A stretch of 64,000 nucleotides of DNA, from contig OX637801.1 in NCBI GenBank assembly GCA_951802425.1, forward strand, positions 372,001 to 436,000, given 5' to 3'. A program made the translations under genes and the position numbers. How positions within the stretch are numbered: position 1 is the first letter of the stretch; each line of letters starts with the position of its first letter. Positions 43,760 to 55,384 of this stretch are shown here, piece by piece. Below the pieces are notes generated by a model. That model was not told the origin of the DNA. It was given only the letters and a program-made list of their open reading frames with translations, and did not search any database. This stretch comes from Clavaria fumosa. Lineage: Eukaryota > Basidiomycota > Agaricomycetes > Agaricales > Clavariaceae.

Positions 43760-45298
43760 TGTTAGGGCCTATCCCGTCTCGATAGTAATGCCAGAGATCG
43801 ACTCGTTGGTGACCAGTCTTGAAAACTCGCTAAGACCAATCAACTGTTGAGCACAGTCGAGAATGTTCAGTCCCGGAAGGTCGCGAAGACGTCTGAGAAG
43901 ATGTAAGAGTGAAGAAAGGCAAGTATAAAAGGAGGAGACGTCGCTGGAAGGTCGCGAAGTCAGTAGACGAAGTATAAAGGAGGTGATTGACGAGGAGGGG
44001 AGAAATGGGTGACGCTGAGAAGGTCGCGAAGTCGACCGACAAAGCGTGAAGAAAGGAATAGACAAGGTGGGAGAAAGTGATGATGCTGAGAAGGTCGCGA
44101 AGTTGACCGACAAAGCGTGAAGAAAGGAATAGACAAGGTGGGAGAAAGTGATAACGCTGAGAAGGTCGTGAGGTCGACCGACGAAGCGTAGAGAAGGAAA
44201 AAGACAAGGTGAAAGAAATAGACAATGTTGGAAGGGTTGCGGTGGTCGTGACAGTGTTGAGAAATGTGTCAGTGAAGGCGATGACTTTGCCAACTGACGG
44301 GTGAACCTGTAGGGTTCCAAGATCAGTACCAAGACGAATAATAAAGAATACTTAGATTGTGCGAGTTGTACGAGCGCAGAGGACGAGTTAGAACAGAGTA
44401 GAGTGTGTCTTGGCGATCTTGTGGTCACCAAGAGAGACAAGACCTATCAATCATGGTGGTTCCAAGCTCAAAGGGCATACTAGCCTCAAGCTTAAACCAA
44501 TGTGCGTCAATATCAAGTCTACAGTACGAGAAATACATGCGAGACTTATATACGTGCGTACAGAGAGTACAACGAAAAAGGGAAAGTACAGAGGTTGCCA
44601 GGCGACAAGACTATAGTAGTACGGGGTATGTTTAGTCGTAAAGTGACTAGGCGCATGTTCTACTAAGGTCGCGAGGGGTTAGGTATGCATAAGTAAGGTC
44701 GCGAAGATGACCTGTCACAGGTCGCGACCTAGTTAAATAAGTATATACGTTGCTATAACTACGGAGGGGTTCTCGGATCATAAGTAATGTAATTATAGAC
44801 GACTGAGGAGAAGAAGGGACGCATATTTGAAGTGTATATACAGCTGACCGTTGGTGGCGCATTTGAGTGTTAAGGTCGCGAGATCATAAGAGCGATCACG
44901 TGAGTGACGCTAGTGACGCAGGTGACCTATGGGCGGGTAGTCACATGGGTAACGCTGGTAACGCGAGTAACGGTCGTAACGCTGGTAGTGGTAGCGCCGG
45001 GGGTGCCGCACGGCAAGTCACGTGCTGGCGGAAGAAGATGCGCAACGTCGTGTCGCGCGTAAGATTGGTGGGTCCAGGCAAGGTATGTGTGTGGAATAAG
45101 ATAAAGGGAGGAGTCACGAGTATGGCATGGTGGTCGCGAGTGTCGTGTGAGTGCGGGAAAGGTTGGAAGTCTTCCGGAAGGGGACAGCAGGTTTCGGAAG
45201 CGTGTAGAGGGGCTCGCGAGGTGGTAGAGGGTCGTTGGGAGGGCTGTAGATGTTGGTAGAGTCGGCTTGGGTATGGGAAAAATGAATGGATCCTGACA
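43760..45298 (-). mobile_element. 5' LTR of chromovirus A (1539 bp)
   Basis: It has the same ends as the 3' LTR (TGTTAGGG and CCTGACA on the plus strand). It is 54 bp longer because it has one extra 71-bp tandem unit (near 44088-44160) and lacks 17 bp present in the other copy near 35450. Many substitutions are C/T or G/A at CpG. On the minus strand the leader after the LTR has no obvious TGG-type primer-binding site. Confidence 0.92.
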
Positions 45299-46318
45299 TG
45301 GTGTCCTATATGCAACACACACTTGACCAGTGTTACGGGAAGTGGTGCCGAAGGCTTGGATGAACTTTCCGTGAGGTGATCTGGTGCAGGGACTATTCGA
45401 GTCCCTAAAGTAGGAATAAGAGGTTTGAATGCGATTCGGTCTTTGGGTTCAAGTTGGGCAAGGATGTGACTGCTAGGCCTCCCAGGCTGAACAGTAGCTT
45501 GGAGCAGGTCAACCCTGAGGTTGTACTCAGTCTCATCAGTCTCAATAACACATTGGCAGAGATTAGACACTCCGCAAGCAAAAGTGTATTTGAGGGCAGG
45601 TCATTTAGGGTGATCCTATCTGAGGATATCAATAAGAATGGAGTGACTGAACTTGGTCAGATAGTGTGTGAGCCGAGTGATCTGATCCTTCCATTGCCTC
45701 CAGGTAGGGAATAACCTTCCAGAAGTTGGAGCGATAGCTACTTCAGGCCAACCAGAGATAGAGTGTCTCTCATGGGAAGTAGGAAATGCCAGTGTGATTC
45801 ACTGAAGTACAATAAGGTGATAGAAGACAAGTGAACAATGCTGAGGGGCTTCCCATGCCATTGTGCCCCTTATATACCTGAAAGAGGGCTGCAGGCACAG
45901 CCCGATCCCACAGTGCGCAGCTTGTCCTCACAGCACAAGGATGCTATCCATCTGCGGCGCCACTGCCTCCTGCAGTCCTGCCCAGTCTGCAGCTGCTTCC
46001 GCATGCTCCTGCAGTTCACATCTTCTGGTACTGCCTGTGATGTGCTCTTCCGCACTTGCCCCATCCGTCAGATGCCGCTGTCCTTCACTTATCGGTCCAT
46101 GTGTTCCTCCACAGTTCACCACATGGGGCTGTTTATCTCCACATGCTCTCCCAGCTGCCATGTGCTCCTGTGTGACGGCTCTTCTCTGCCATCCAGCTTA
46201 TCTCTCGGCTCTTATCTGCCCCTCATCATATGTAAGGAGGGCTTGTACTGCTCTCTCCACTCTATCCTTTGCTATGTGCTGGGGCCTGCACAAACTTAAC
46301 TTCCTTCCCCATTCCAAT
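45299..46318. other. Copia continuation, then no recognised gene
   Basis: The first bases continue the interrupted copia RT (GVLYATHT) and contain the second TGGTG. The match fades after about 30 bp. A plus-strand frame at 45454-45714 and a minus-strand frame ending near 45340 have no recognised family. 45840-46300 is cysteine-rich in all frames by composition, with a TATATAC box near 45872. Confidence 0.4.
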
Positions 46319-46763
46319 GTCTTCAAACAAGTCGCCCCCCTCATACTCCCTTGTGCCACCTTTCACTGGGCCATCCAGTGCAGCGCTGAGGACTTACTTG
46401 TCCTCACCATCACTTGACATTGCTACGCTTGTGGTCATCCTGGACATTTTGCGCCAGTGTGCCCAAGAGTTGTTCGTCCCGGCAACCTCATCTGTGACCT
46501 ACTCGAGGACCCCCACAGTACCATCCTCTTTCTTTTTATTTTTATTTGTTTCACTGATTTTCTCTTTCTGCAGAGTGGGATTCCGTCCCCCGACTTGGTG
46601 GGCCTCTCCCACCTCCTACTCAGGGTGGAACGCCACCCCTCCATCGTCGCCTCCTCCGCCAGCCCCTGCACTGGCTACAGTCACTCTCCCAGATGTTGAG
46701 GGAGAGTATGTCCAGGTTGGGGAGTCTCCTTCCCAGTTGGTGGATGACCAACTCTGGGTCTGA
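46319..46763 (+). pseudogene. CCHC zinc-knuckle protein fragment
   Basis: An ATG opens MSSNKSPPSYSLVPPFTGPS. A different frame then gives CYACGHPGHFAPVC, a C-x2-C-x4-H-x4-C knuckle, at about 46426-46467. A pyrimidine-rich tract ending TGCAG at 46573 looks like a splice acceptor; the frame after it ends TLPDVEGEYVQVGESPSQLV and a stop at 46763. It resembles a small gag-like protein, but the frames do not join cleanly. It could be a retroelement gag remnant or a short cellular CCHC gene. Confidence 0.4.
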
Positions 46764-47104
46764 TGGCCCAAACATCGAAGCTTCCGTTTGACATAATACA
46801 TAGTTTTCTGGTTTCGGATTGGCTTTTGTATTACTTAGATGCTTTGATTCCATAAACCAGTCCCAATGGCCATCAACAGTGAGGAGCCTCTCTTCACTCT
46901 TGATTGCCATTGGCAACCCTGGTTCTTGGTTTTCGCAGTTGTCCTTTAGTCGAATTGCCGTTGTCATAGTCTGTCCTGATTAATCAACTTTGTCATTCTT
47001 CCCATGACAACCAGATATCCAGTACATGACAAACATCTGTGCCCAGTTCAAAGCAAATCCAGGAAGGCCACACCTCATTGCTCTGAAAAGAATTCTTTGC
47101 TACC
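46764..47104. other. Spacer, no gene seen
   Basis: Only short frames are present. The stretch ends at the T-run that marks the LINE 3' tail and probably represents that element's insertion target. Confidence 0.4.
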
Positions 47105-48760
47105 TTTTTTTTTTTTTTTCCATTAGACTCCTATTGGGGCTTAGCCCTATGATGGAGTTAGCTACCCTGTTACAACTTGTCCTATACTGTACTGTAGTGT
47201 GTATCACCTCAAGGGCTCTGGGTCACTTTGTGAACACCATTGTGTGAATGCGCTTGAAATTACATAGAATGGGTCAGAGCTGGGTGCATCAAAAACCCCC
47301 TGTGGGGGAAAAGCTACTGGGTGATGTTCGAATTTACACTATGAATGCTGTCTCTGTCTGGGGTGCAGGTGCAGGTTTTAGTCATTCTCCTCTGTTTAGG
47401 CATCCTCGATATGTGGGCATGGGTGTGGTGCCACATTTGGGTGCATGCGAGCGTCGTTGTCATTATCATTTAGGTTCACCTGTCTGTTCTGCTTGAATCG
47501 TTTTGAGGCTAGCATGTACTTCATGACCTTTTTTACTGCTGTTGGGTCTGTCAGTAGGTATGCAAGGTTGTGGGCACATGCCCAGGCTGCCAAGTATCGC
47601 GTTTCTTTGGGTGGTCATGCTCATACATGTAAGAAGGAAATGTCTGACCGTCTCCTCTTCGTGCCTGCAGTATGGGCAAAGGAGGTCATTGGTGGCACCT
47701 ATTCTGAAAAGGTGGTGTTTCAGTGGGGTGTGGCCAGTGCATAGCTGTAGGAGGATAGATGAGTGGAGTCTAGGCAGCTCCTTGACAAGGTGTAGGAAGC
47801 CTTTTGAGGGTAGCGAGTTGTCAATATTTTTCATTTGGTTGTAGCATGGCAATCCTTTCCACCACTGTTTGGCCCTCTCCTGTATGGACTGCCTGAGCAT
47901 CAAGGAGAGAGCCGCCCTGCTACCTGCCACTTTCGTTTTGAGGGTCCTAGGCAGGTCTTCTTCCTGGCTGGAAGGGCCTTGGGCAGCCTCTTTCGCCATT
48001 CTGTCCGCCGTTTTGTTGCCCACTACCCCGTGGTGGCCGGGGATCCATAGTGCTTTGACCTGTATTTTGTTTCTTACCTTGAGTATGTGCTTGATTGTGG
48101 ATTTGAATGAGCATAGTATGTCATGCGACGGTGCTGGCCAGGTCAGTTGCATGGTGTGGAGGGTGGCCTGGTTGTCTGTCATGAAAGTGACGGTGCTGTA
48201 TCTCCCCCTCTCTCTTTGGAGTAAGTGTGCACCCAGTAGCAGTGCGGTTACCTCTGCCACATAGACTGTGTGCCAAGACTGCTTGCCTAGGTGTAGTTGG
48301 AGGGACTTGGGTGGGTGGTCACTCCTGATTAGTATGGCTGCCGCTCCTATGCCTCCTTTGTATCCCAACCCATCAGTGTAGATGTTGATGTCCGCTTCTC
48401 TTTCCCTCAAGCTGTGGATGGCCTCCTCTTTGCTTGGCTGGATTTCTATCTGAACTGGTGGTGTCTGTTTGGGATGCCATCCGATTGCGGGGGTCTTTTC
48501 TATCGTCTCCAGGTTGATCTTCCTGAAGTCAGCAGTAAGTTGGTGAAGCAGAGAGTGGTGTGCTTTTGGGGTGTGCTTATGGGCCCGGGAGAGGTGAGAG
48601 TGGATTGGGTGCGACTTGGGAAGTGTTGCCAGGCGTAGCTTGTCAACCAGTAGGTGGAATGGTAGAATATTCGCATGCCTCAATGGTGTCTGTGCACATC
48701 GTTCAGTCAGATATTTCAATTGCAGTTGCTGTACCGGAGAGTGAATATCCTGCAGTGAAC
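47105..48760 (-). mobile_element. 5'-truncated LINE (Tad-like) with RNase H
   Basis: The minus-strand frame (open from about 48760 to 47466) contains an RNase H domain: INIYTDGLGYKGGIGAAAIL, EVTALLLGAHLL, FMTDNQATLH and LWIPGHHGVVGNKTADRMAK. It is followed by a cysteine finger CPYCRHEEETVRHFLLTC near the C-terminus. This is the end of the second protein of RNase-H-bearing non-LTR elements, the Tad-type LINEs of fungi. The endonuclease and reverse transcriptase are missing, as expected of 5' truncation. On the plus strand a run of 15 T (47105-47119) corresponds to the 3' poly(A) tail. No target duplication could be fixed by eye. Confidence 0.85.
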
Positions 48761-48779
48761 ATGCAGCAATGGACTCCGG

Positions 48780-49745
48780 CGGAGATATTCATGTTACACA
48801 GTGTAGTTGCAAGTGGCGGAAGGATATTTACTCCAATAGACATGGGCCCACTGGATCCGGCAGACAGCACAAGAATAATCCATTGCTGTCTGCACCCTGT
48901 CCATGGGACTATGCCAGATTATTCTGCAGCCATCTGGCATGACTCCGCCACACAGGTGAAGATTATTCTTCAGCCACTTGTGTGACTCCGCCGGACTGGC
49001 GAAGAATATTCTTTCATGATTTTGCCTGTCTCTGCTGGACTACGGCAGATTATTCTTTCATGATTTTGCCTGTCTCTGCCGGACTAAGGCAGATTATTCT
49101 TCAGCCACTTGCGTGACTCTAGCGGACCATGCCAGATTATTCTTCAGCCACTTGCGTGACTCCGGCGGACCACGCCAGATTATTCTTTAGCTATTTTGCC
49201 TGTCTCCGCCAGACTAAAGCAGATTATTCTTCAGCCACTTGCATGACTCCAGTGGACCACGCCAGATTATTCTTTAGTTATTTTGCCCGTCTCCGCCGGA
49301 CTAAAGCAGATTATTCTTTAGCTATTTGGCCCATCTCCACCAGACTAAAGCAGATTATTCTTCAGCCACTTGTGTGACTCCAGCAGACCATGCCAGATTA
49401 TTCTTTAGTTATTTTGCCCGTCTCCGCCAGACTAAGGCAGATTATTCTTCAGCCACTTGTGTGACTCCAGCGGACCATGCCAGATTATTCTTCAGCCACT
49501 TGCATGACTCCAGCGGACCATGCCAGATTATTCTTTAGTTATTTTGCCCGTCTCTGCCGGACTAAAGCAGATTATTCTTCAGCCACTTGCGTGACTCTGC
49601 CGGACTGGCGAAGAATACTCTTTCGTGATTTTGCCCATCTCCACTGGACTAAAGCAGATTATTCTTCATTTGCCTGACTCTGCCAGTGATCCCAGAAATA
49701 TTCTGCAGCCATCTGGCCTGATTCTGCTGGACTTCATGCTGGACT
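48780..49745. repeat. Dimeric satellite of about 43-44-bp units
   Basis: Two related monomers alternate: GATTATTCTTCAGCCACTTG with TGACTCCAGCGGACCATGCCA, and GATTATTCTTTAGTTATTTT with GCCCGTCTCCGCCGGACTAA. Shared parts are GATTATTCTT and a CGCCGGAC-like box. Roughly 20 monomers are present, more diverged towards both ends. The array lies directly 3' of the KDZ gene and could belong to that transposon's end. Confidence 0.85.
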
Positions 49746-49849
49746 ATGAAATAATCCTGGTCAAATAGGTTGACTCTGCTGGACAATGCTCTGCCAGCCA
49801 ATGCCTCTGGAATAATTGTGAGTAAATTCATTCACCCTTGATCTGCTAG

Positions 49850-52800
49850 ACTGAACATGGATGATGAATCTAGCCTCCTCCACTGACCATATTGGTTGCC
49901 TTATCAAACAATTCCACTCCTTCTTGCTCAAATTGCCCCCATACATTTGCCTGTCAGAAGGCATAACATGCCAAACCACTCTTTGACTCTTCTACCTCTC
50001 CCAGTCTCACCCACTCCTCTTTTCTATGCCTGAAGAAGGCTACTGTCCATTTCATCTCATGTTTTAGCAAGTTGACCTCTTCATCCCATCTCTGAAATCG
50101 TGCACTTGCTCTCAACCAGTTGACTCTATAGACTAATCAAAGTTGCTAGATGTTTCATGCATATTAATAATTTGTCACTTACATTCCTTCATTTGCTCAC
50201 TCTGCTCTTGTCCTTCCACATTGACATCCAATCTCCAAAACCATGCTAGTTTGTCTGATCATTGTCCAAACCTATTTTCTTCTATGATATCACCTGGCAT
50301 CTTCAAGTCTTCCTTGGTGATGTCATTGAACATTGGCTCTGCAACACCCAGTCTGCATAAAGCAGACTTAGCCTGCCTATAATCTTGAACTGCCCGCTGT
50401 ACTCTTGACTCCATCTGCTTCACTTGGCTCCATGCTCATGTTGAAGTTTTCTGACTGTGGGCATTTCAGACCTAAATGGCAGTTAGATCATAAATGACAG
50501 TCAGTGGAGCTAAAACATACATTTGCCCTATATATCATAGACTTCTCACCCAAAGCAATCCTGAGCTGCTGTAAAGCATCATTCATCTGCCCTATGCGAA
50601 GCTGTGCTTCCCAGTTCCCCATCTCATCCAACTTATGAAATTGTTACGGTCCTAACAAGGTTAGTGGCAAAGGGGTTAGCGGAGCAGAGCGGAGATGTTC
50701 TATCGGAGTCTGATATCAAAGAAATGGAGAAGTAAACAAGAGGGAAGAGACTTATGGGACTGCGGCCTCAATATATGTGTTGTGCCACCGCGTATATACA
50801 TGTCCCTATTTATCAAACAAGAACAATACCTAAGGGAGGATCAGAACACAAGTCAAAAAACTCCGAAGTTGATCGGAGTCCGTCAGAGTCCGCTGGAGTT
50901 GGTCGGATGATGTGGAGAACATCGAGGACAATGAGGACGAAAGCTCAGAGATGTTTTTAGGATCAAGAGACATTAATATTCGAACTGAGGAGCAGGGAGA
51001 TACAGGTGGAAACTTATACTGCAAAGACAGAGTATAGGAGTAATGTGAAACAATGTACATATCAAATTACTAGGAGAGTTTCACCACATGTGCCTGTGCA
51101 ATTTTCATGGAACAAAGAAACAATAACAAAAGCGACTCCCATGGGTCAAGGGTATCCTCTCAATGGTAAACAGAATGAGGGGATGGAGGGAGAAGGTTCT
51201 AGAACGAAGTCCGAACAGTCCGAAGGTCGGCGGAGTAAAGTCCGATGAAGGTGCGGAGTGGAGTGTATGGAGTTATGGCGGAGCAGATCGGAGTTGGTAC
51301 GGAGCTTGGAGTCCGGGGCAGGGATAGTGCTTATGCAAGTGGATAGGGTCATAACAGAAATTGCCGAACTTCTTTGGACAGATTGGAGGGCAGAAATAGT
51401 GTCACAGCCTCTGGCTGTATTACAACATCTTCCTCATCATCAGGACCAGCAACATCAACACCAAGATCTTCATCAAACTGAGATAAATTATTTGCCTGCA
51501 GTTCAATGACTTCTTCAAAAAGAGATAAAGCAGCCCATTTCTTCTTGTATTTGCTGATCTCAATCAGGAGATGCCTTTGTTTTTCTTCCAGCTCCTTTTT
51601 ATCAGAGAGTGAGGGTTGCCTCAAAGACCGTGTATAGGCAACCAAAGAGGCCCTATTTTGTTGTGAATGATGGGCTATGGAACTTTGCAATACAACTCAC
51701 TGAGTGGCTTCTATGCTCAGTCCTAAAGCCAAGAGATTAGACATGCCAGATAGATTTCCAGCAACACGATGTTTTTGAGAAAGCTCCAGTAGAATCTCAG
51801 CATAACCTGGCTCTGTGTAAAAGTGTATACTGTCAGCCAGGCTATACAGCAATTATAGACATGTTGTCTAAGTACTGGCCTTTCACATTTGTGACATCAT
51901 ACACCATGAGAGCATCTCCCCATTGAGTCATTGCCTTTTCTTCTAAAGTCTTCCATTCTGGTACCCATGTTGGTTCGAGTCATTTTGTCAGCTCGTCCAG
52001 GGCTAACTTCTTGTCCTCTCTTTCAGCCATGGCCTTTTTCAACTTGGTGACAATAGATTGTGCTGCACCAAGTCATTTTCGTAAATTAGCAAAGATGCAT
52101 GTGAGATTATGGGGTTTGCTTACATGCTCTGGACATTTTCTTCCAATTGGAATCCTGCATGTAGCTGTCCAGTATCTCCTGCCGATGTGGTTGAGACATG
52201 CCCCTTGTGTGGCTTGCTGCCTTATTAAGTGATGACCAAAGGCTTTCCAACACTTCACCATCCAACTGCCCCACACCTTGCACAAAGTTCAAAGAGAACC
52301 GTGCAAAACATTTTTGAATGTGAGCACCTAAATGGAATTTTCCAACTGCAGTTACCACTTCAAGATTCTCCTGCACATACAAATGCCCACTGGCATCAAC
52401 TCACTGCCAAAAATTGATGTGCCCACTCACATCCAACATCATATACGAAAATGACTCTCTTGGCAAAAGCCTGACAGAGAGAATAGTCAATGTTCATCTG
52501 TCTTTGGCAATGTCAATTAGGAGAACAGAATTCAATGGCATTGCCCACCCACCTCTCTCCTTTTTGGAGATCCACTACACTATGAGGATAGAAACAGCCA
52601 TGGCATCCACATGCAGATGCAGCCACTCCTGTAGCACGTAAATGGTCTCTTTGTAATCCACTGTGTCCATTTGCTTGAGATATTGCACAGTGGTTATGAC
52701 ATTTAGACTCCTGAAAGTAAATTTTCAATAACCATAAAGAGTATAATGGAGCATATAATGCAGAAAATTTGGACCTGTTTTCTCTCAGTGGATGCCTTAA

Positions 52801-54256
52801 TATGCTCCTGATACATTGCATCTTCAACCATATAACCTCGTCCATCACTGAGATAGACATCCTCCTCTGGCTTCTTAGTCACAACATTTTCCAGTTTGAA
52901 ATTGCCATCTGCAACAATTGATGGTTCATAGATGGATCTATGTGCTCCTGTTACTCTGAACATCTTCACAAGATGTGAAATTACTTACGGGTCTTCTGCA
53001 TGTTTGACTTCATCCTCTGAGACATTTATTCCAGGTTGAGGACAACTGGGACAAAAGAGTGCCAAATCTCCAGGTTTTTGCATCTGGTTGGGGTTATGTG
53101 TGAGGCCTGTCTGCTTCAAGGACTTGAGGTACCTCCACCCCCTTGATACCCTCATGAGTTCTCAGTAGCAATCCTAAAAAGATAATCAATACTTTGTCAA
53201 AGAGACTTTCCAATGTGTGATATACATACTGGAACAAGTGAAGGACGCCTGTTGTATGTTATCCTCTGCAGCTTGGTGTAGAAATTACGAGCTGATGTGT
53301 GGCACTCCAAAGTTTCAATATGAAACTGATCAAGGACATCAAAGGTAAATGCTGTTGTGGGCCTCTTGAGGGTAGATGGGAAAAATCGCATACAAAGCAG
53401 TTGCATGTGTGTTGGTAGGGCATCTTGACAATTACACCATTGCACTTGATGCTTGTAGATTCCTGACGCAGTCACAAACACCATGCCTTTTCCCCTCTGA
53501 AATGCACCATCCTCAACATCTAGTTGTATGTCCCCTTCTGATTCTCCATCTTGAACAAGATCATCCTCCCAAATGTCATCCCCAGGGGTGTGAGAAGAAC
53601 TGGCAAAGAGTGTTGGGCAAGGATTGCCATCATGTCCAAAGCGAATAAGGAGTCCTGAATTTCCCAAGTCCTCTCTCTCAAAGAACTTCCCTGTCCATCT
53701 CCGTATATGATGGAAAGGAAGATGTTGATGTTGTACCAGGCAACAGTTGTGACAAAGAACTTGTTGGCCCTGGAAACAGTCAAGACAATGAAATAAGGCT
53801 GATGGTCCACCACAAACCACACAACTAGAGCCATGTGGGAGAGCCTCAAGTCCAACTATTGCAGAGAGGTGAAGACTGCATGCATCCTCTTTCCACTCTT
53901 GCAGGAAGTCATTTTGAGTCTAAATAATTTCAGTAAGACATATGGTCATACAGTGTGTTTGGTTTGCACACCTTTCCCTTCCGCAAATGTTTGGGAGTAG
54001 GACTTTTTGGTGTCTCAAAATCCAAAGTCATTGAAGCCAAGGCTTCATGACTTATCTCTCTGCCTCATTTCTTTGATGGTGATAGAGATGCAGCCCTCTT
54101 TTCTTGGAATACTGGCTGATCTTTCCCCACCACCTTCCTGCCCCTTGTCCTCTCCTTAACCTCAAATACCCTCTCTATGGCTCGTGTTGCTCCTTTCTTA
54201 TAAATGACTGGGCACATTGCTGAGGCTGAGGGTTGGGTTTCAATAAACAGAGTCAC
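49850..54256 (-). pseudogene. KDZ transposase with CxC2 cluster, interrupted by a solo LTR
   Basis: The start at 54256 reads MTLFIETQPSASAMCPVIYK; a TGA at 54065 interrupts SPSKK-x-GREISHEAL. After a short intron comes the CxC2-type cluster (CVVCGGPSALFHCLDC, LCHNCCLVQHQHLP, then GKFFEREDLGNSGLLIRFGH). KDZ core parts are VADGNFKLENVVTKKPEEDV, ATGVAASACGCHGCFYPHSV, VDLQKGER and GVGQLDGEVLESLWSSLNKA, ending MQDSNWKKM. The C-terminal part is EAQLRIGQMNDALQQLRIAL and NWLRASARFQRWDEEVNLLK. These are the ordered motifs of Kyakuja-Dileera-Zisupton transposases. Stops and a solo LTR (50642-51356) break it. Confidence 0.9.
50642..51356 (-). mobile_element. Solo LTR, family beta, inside the KDZ gene
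   Basis: The 715-bp LTR reads TGTTACGGTC to GGTCATAACA on the plus strand. It is flanked by an exact 5-bp duplication GAAAT (50637-50641 and 51357-51361). It matches 1527-2213 and 62496-63216. Removing the LTR and one GAAAT joins VRQF to HKLDEMGNWEAQ in frame. Confidence 0.95.
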
Positions 54257-55384
54257 ATGATTTTTTGTTTATCTTTATTTTTATCCAATCACCATGTTCA
54301 AAGCATCCCAAGGTGAAGCTCAGGGCTCTGGTGTCATGTCTGGAACTTTTATTTTTTTGCTTAAAACCTTTGTCTCATGTCAAGTATTGTCCTGATAAAT
54401 TGTATATAGACAATTGTAAAATAAAATGGGGTGGTGACCAGGCAGTAAGTACTGTATCAGGTCAGGAAGTGGGCCACCACCAGAAGTGGGCCACTTGGAG
54501 CTTAGCAAATGAATTACAGTAAATATATGCAGAGTTGTAGGTTGTATGACACCTTTTATACCAAGTTTTCTCTAAACAAATGTTCAAGCCCAACGAAAGT
54601 GAACGTGATGAGTAATCAGCGCAAAACGCGTGCCGAACCGGCATCCTGACCGATTTGGTAAGCTCTCTGACACGGCCCAATGATGGATCTTGCCTCCCAC
54701 TCAACCGATTCTGTTGAAATTTCGCATCCATGTCCCCCTTGTCTATCCAAGTATTCTCAGCCACATTGTTCAGCACACTTGTCTCTTTTGAGTTGGTACT
54801 ATCCACATAATCCCAATCTGCGGCATTATAGCTGCACCACATTCAACACCATCTACTGATCTCAGGTGAGATGGTATGTTTCTCATCTTCCATAATCAAT
54901 ATAATAACATCCTTTCACTTCGTTTACAGCTTTCAAATGATTTTTATCAATTTTTTTCAGCTCCAGTGCGCCTGGCTATCTGTAAACATGCTTCTTTGGC
55001 ATGTCGAATCTCGGAGATTATTGTAGGACCAGGAGGCAGCAGGTCATCAAAGCGACGGTTTAGGTGTGTAAATATAGCTCTATTCTTGATATCTGAATAC
55101 TAATTATGTCTCTTAGCTCATTGAATATTGCACGGGAGGAAGCGACATTCATGTCTCCTGCCACATTTTTTTTAACTCTTGCCAACACACATCCACATTC
55201 CAACCTTGTGTCTAATACCTAGAACGCACCAATGCACATGTTTTACGACAGCTAGCATTGTGCTTATCCATTACTTAAGTTGTTGTTCGAGAGGAAACCC
55301 CCAAACTTGCCTCTCACTTTCAAAATGTCCGATTTGTCATATTGTCCCTACCCTGGTGTATCTGTTCCTTCTGACATGCTCTCG
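54257..55384. other. Spacer, no recognised gene
   Basis: A minus-strand frame of 126 codons (54842-54462) begins MWCSYNAADWDYVDSTNSKE and has no recognised family. The rest is AT-rich with short frames. It separates the start of the KDZ gene from the next transposase. Confidence 0.35.

Larger units (their letters stand above)
34295..45298 (-). mobile_element. Complete Ty3/gypsy chromovirus A (11.0 kb)
   Basis: Order on the minus strand: 5' LTR (45298-43760), gag, pol with chromodomain, then a convergent accessory gene on the opposite strand, polypurine tract and 3' LTR (35779-34295). The 5-bp target duplication TGGTG is exact (34290-34294 and 45299-45303). The target was copia RT. Coding lesions: a stop inside gag and at least three stops plus one frameshift in pol. 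The LTRs differ by scattered transitions, a 17-bp deletion and one extra 71-bp tandem unit. It is therefore structurally complete but coding-dead. Confidence 0.95.

Noticed and set aside
45840..46299. Cysteine-rich 153-codon plus-strand frame as a secreted protein
   Set aside because: No signal peptide or cysteine pattern; an overlapping frame on the same strand is equally cysteine-rich, so it reflects base composition.
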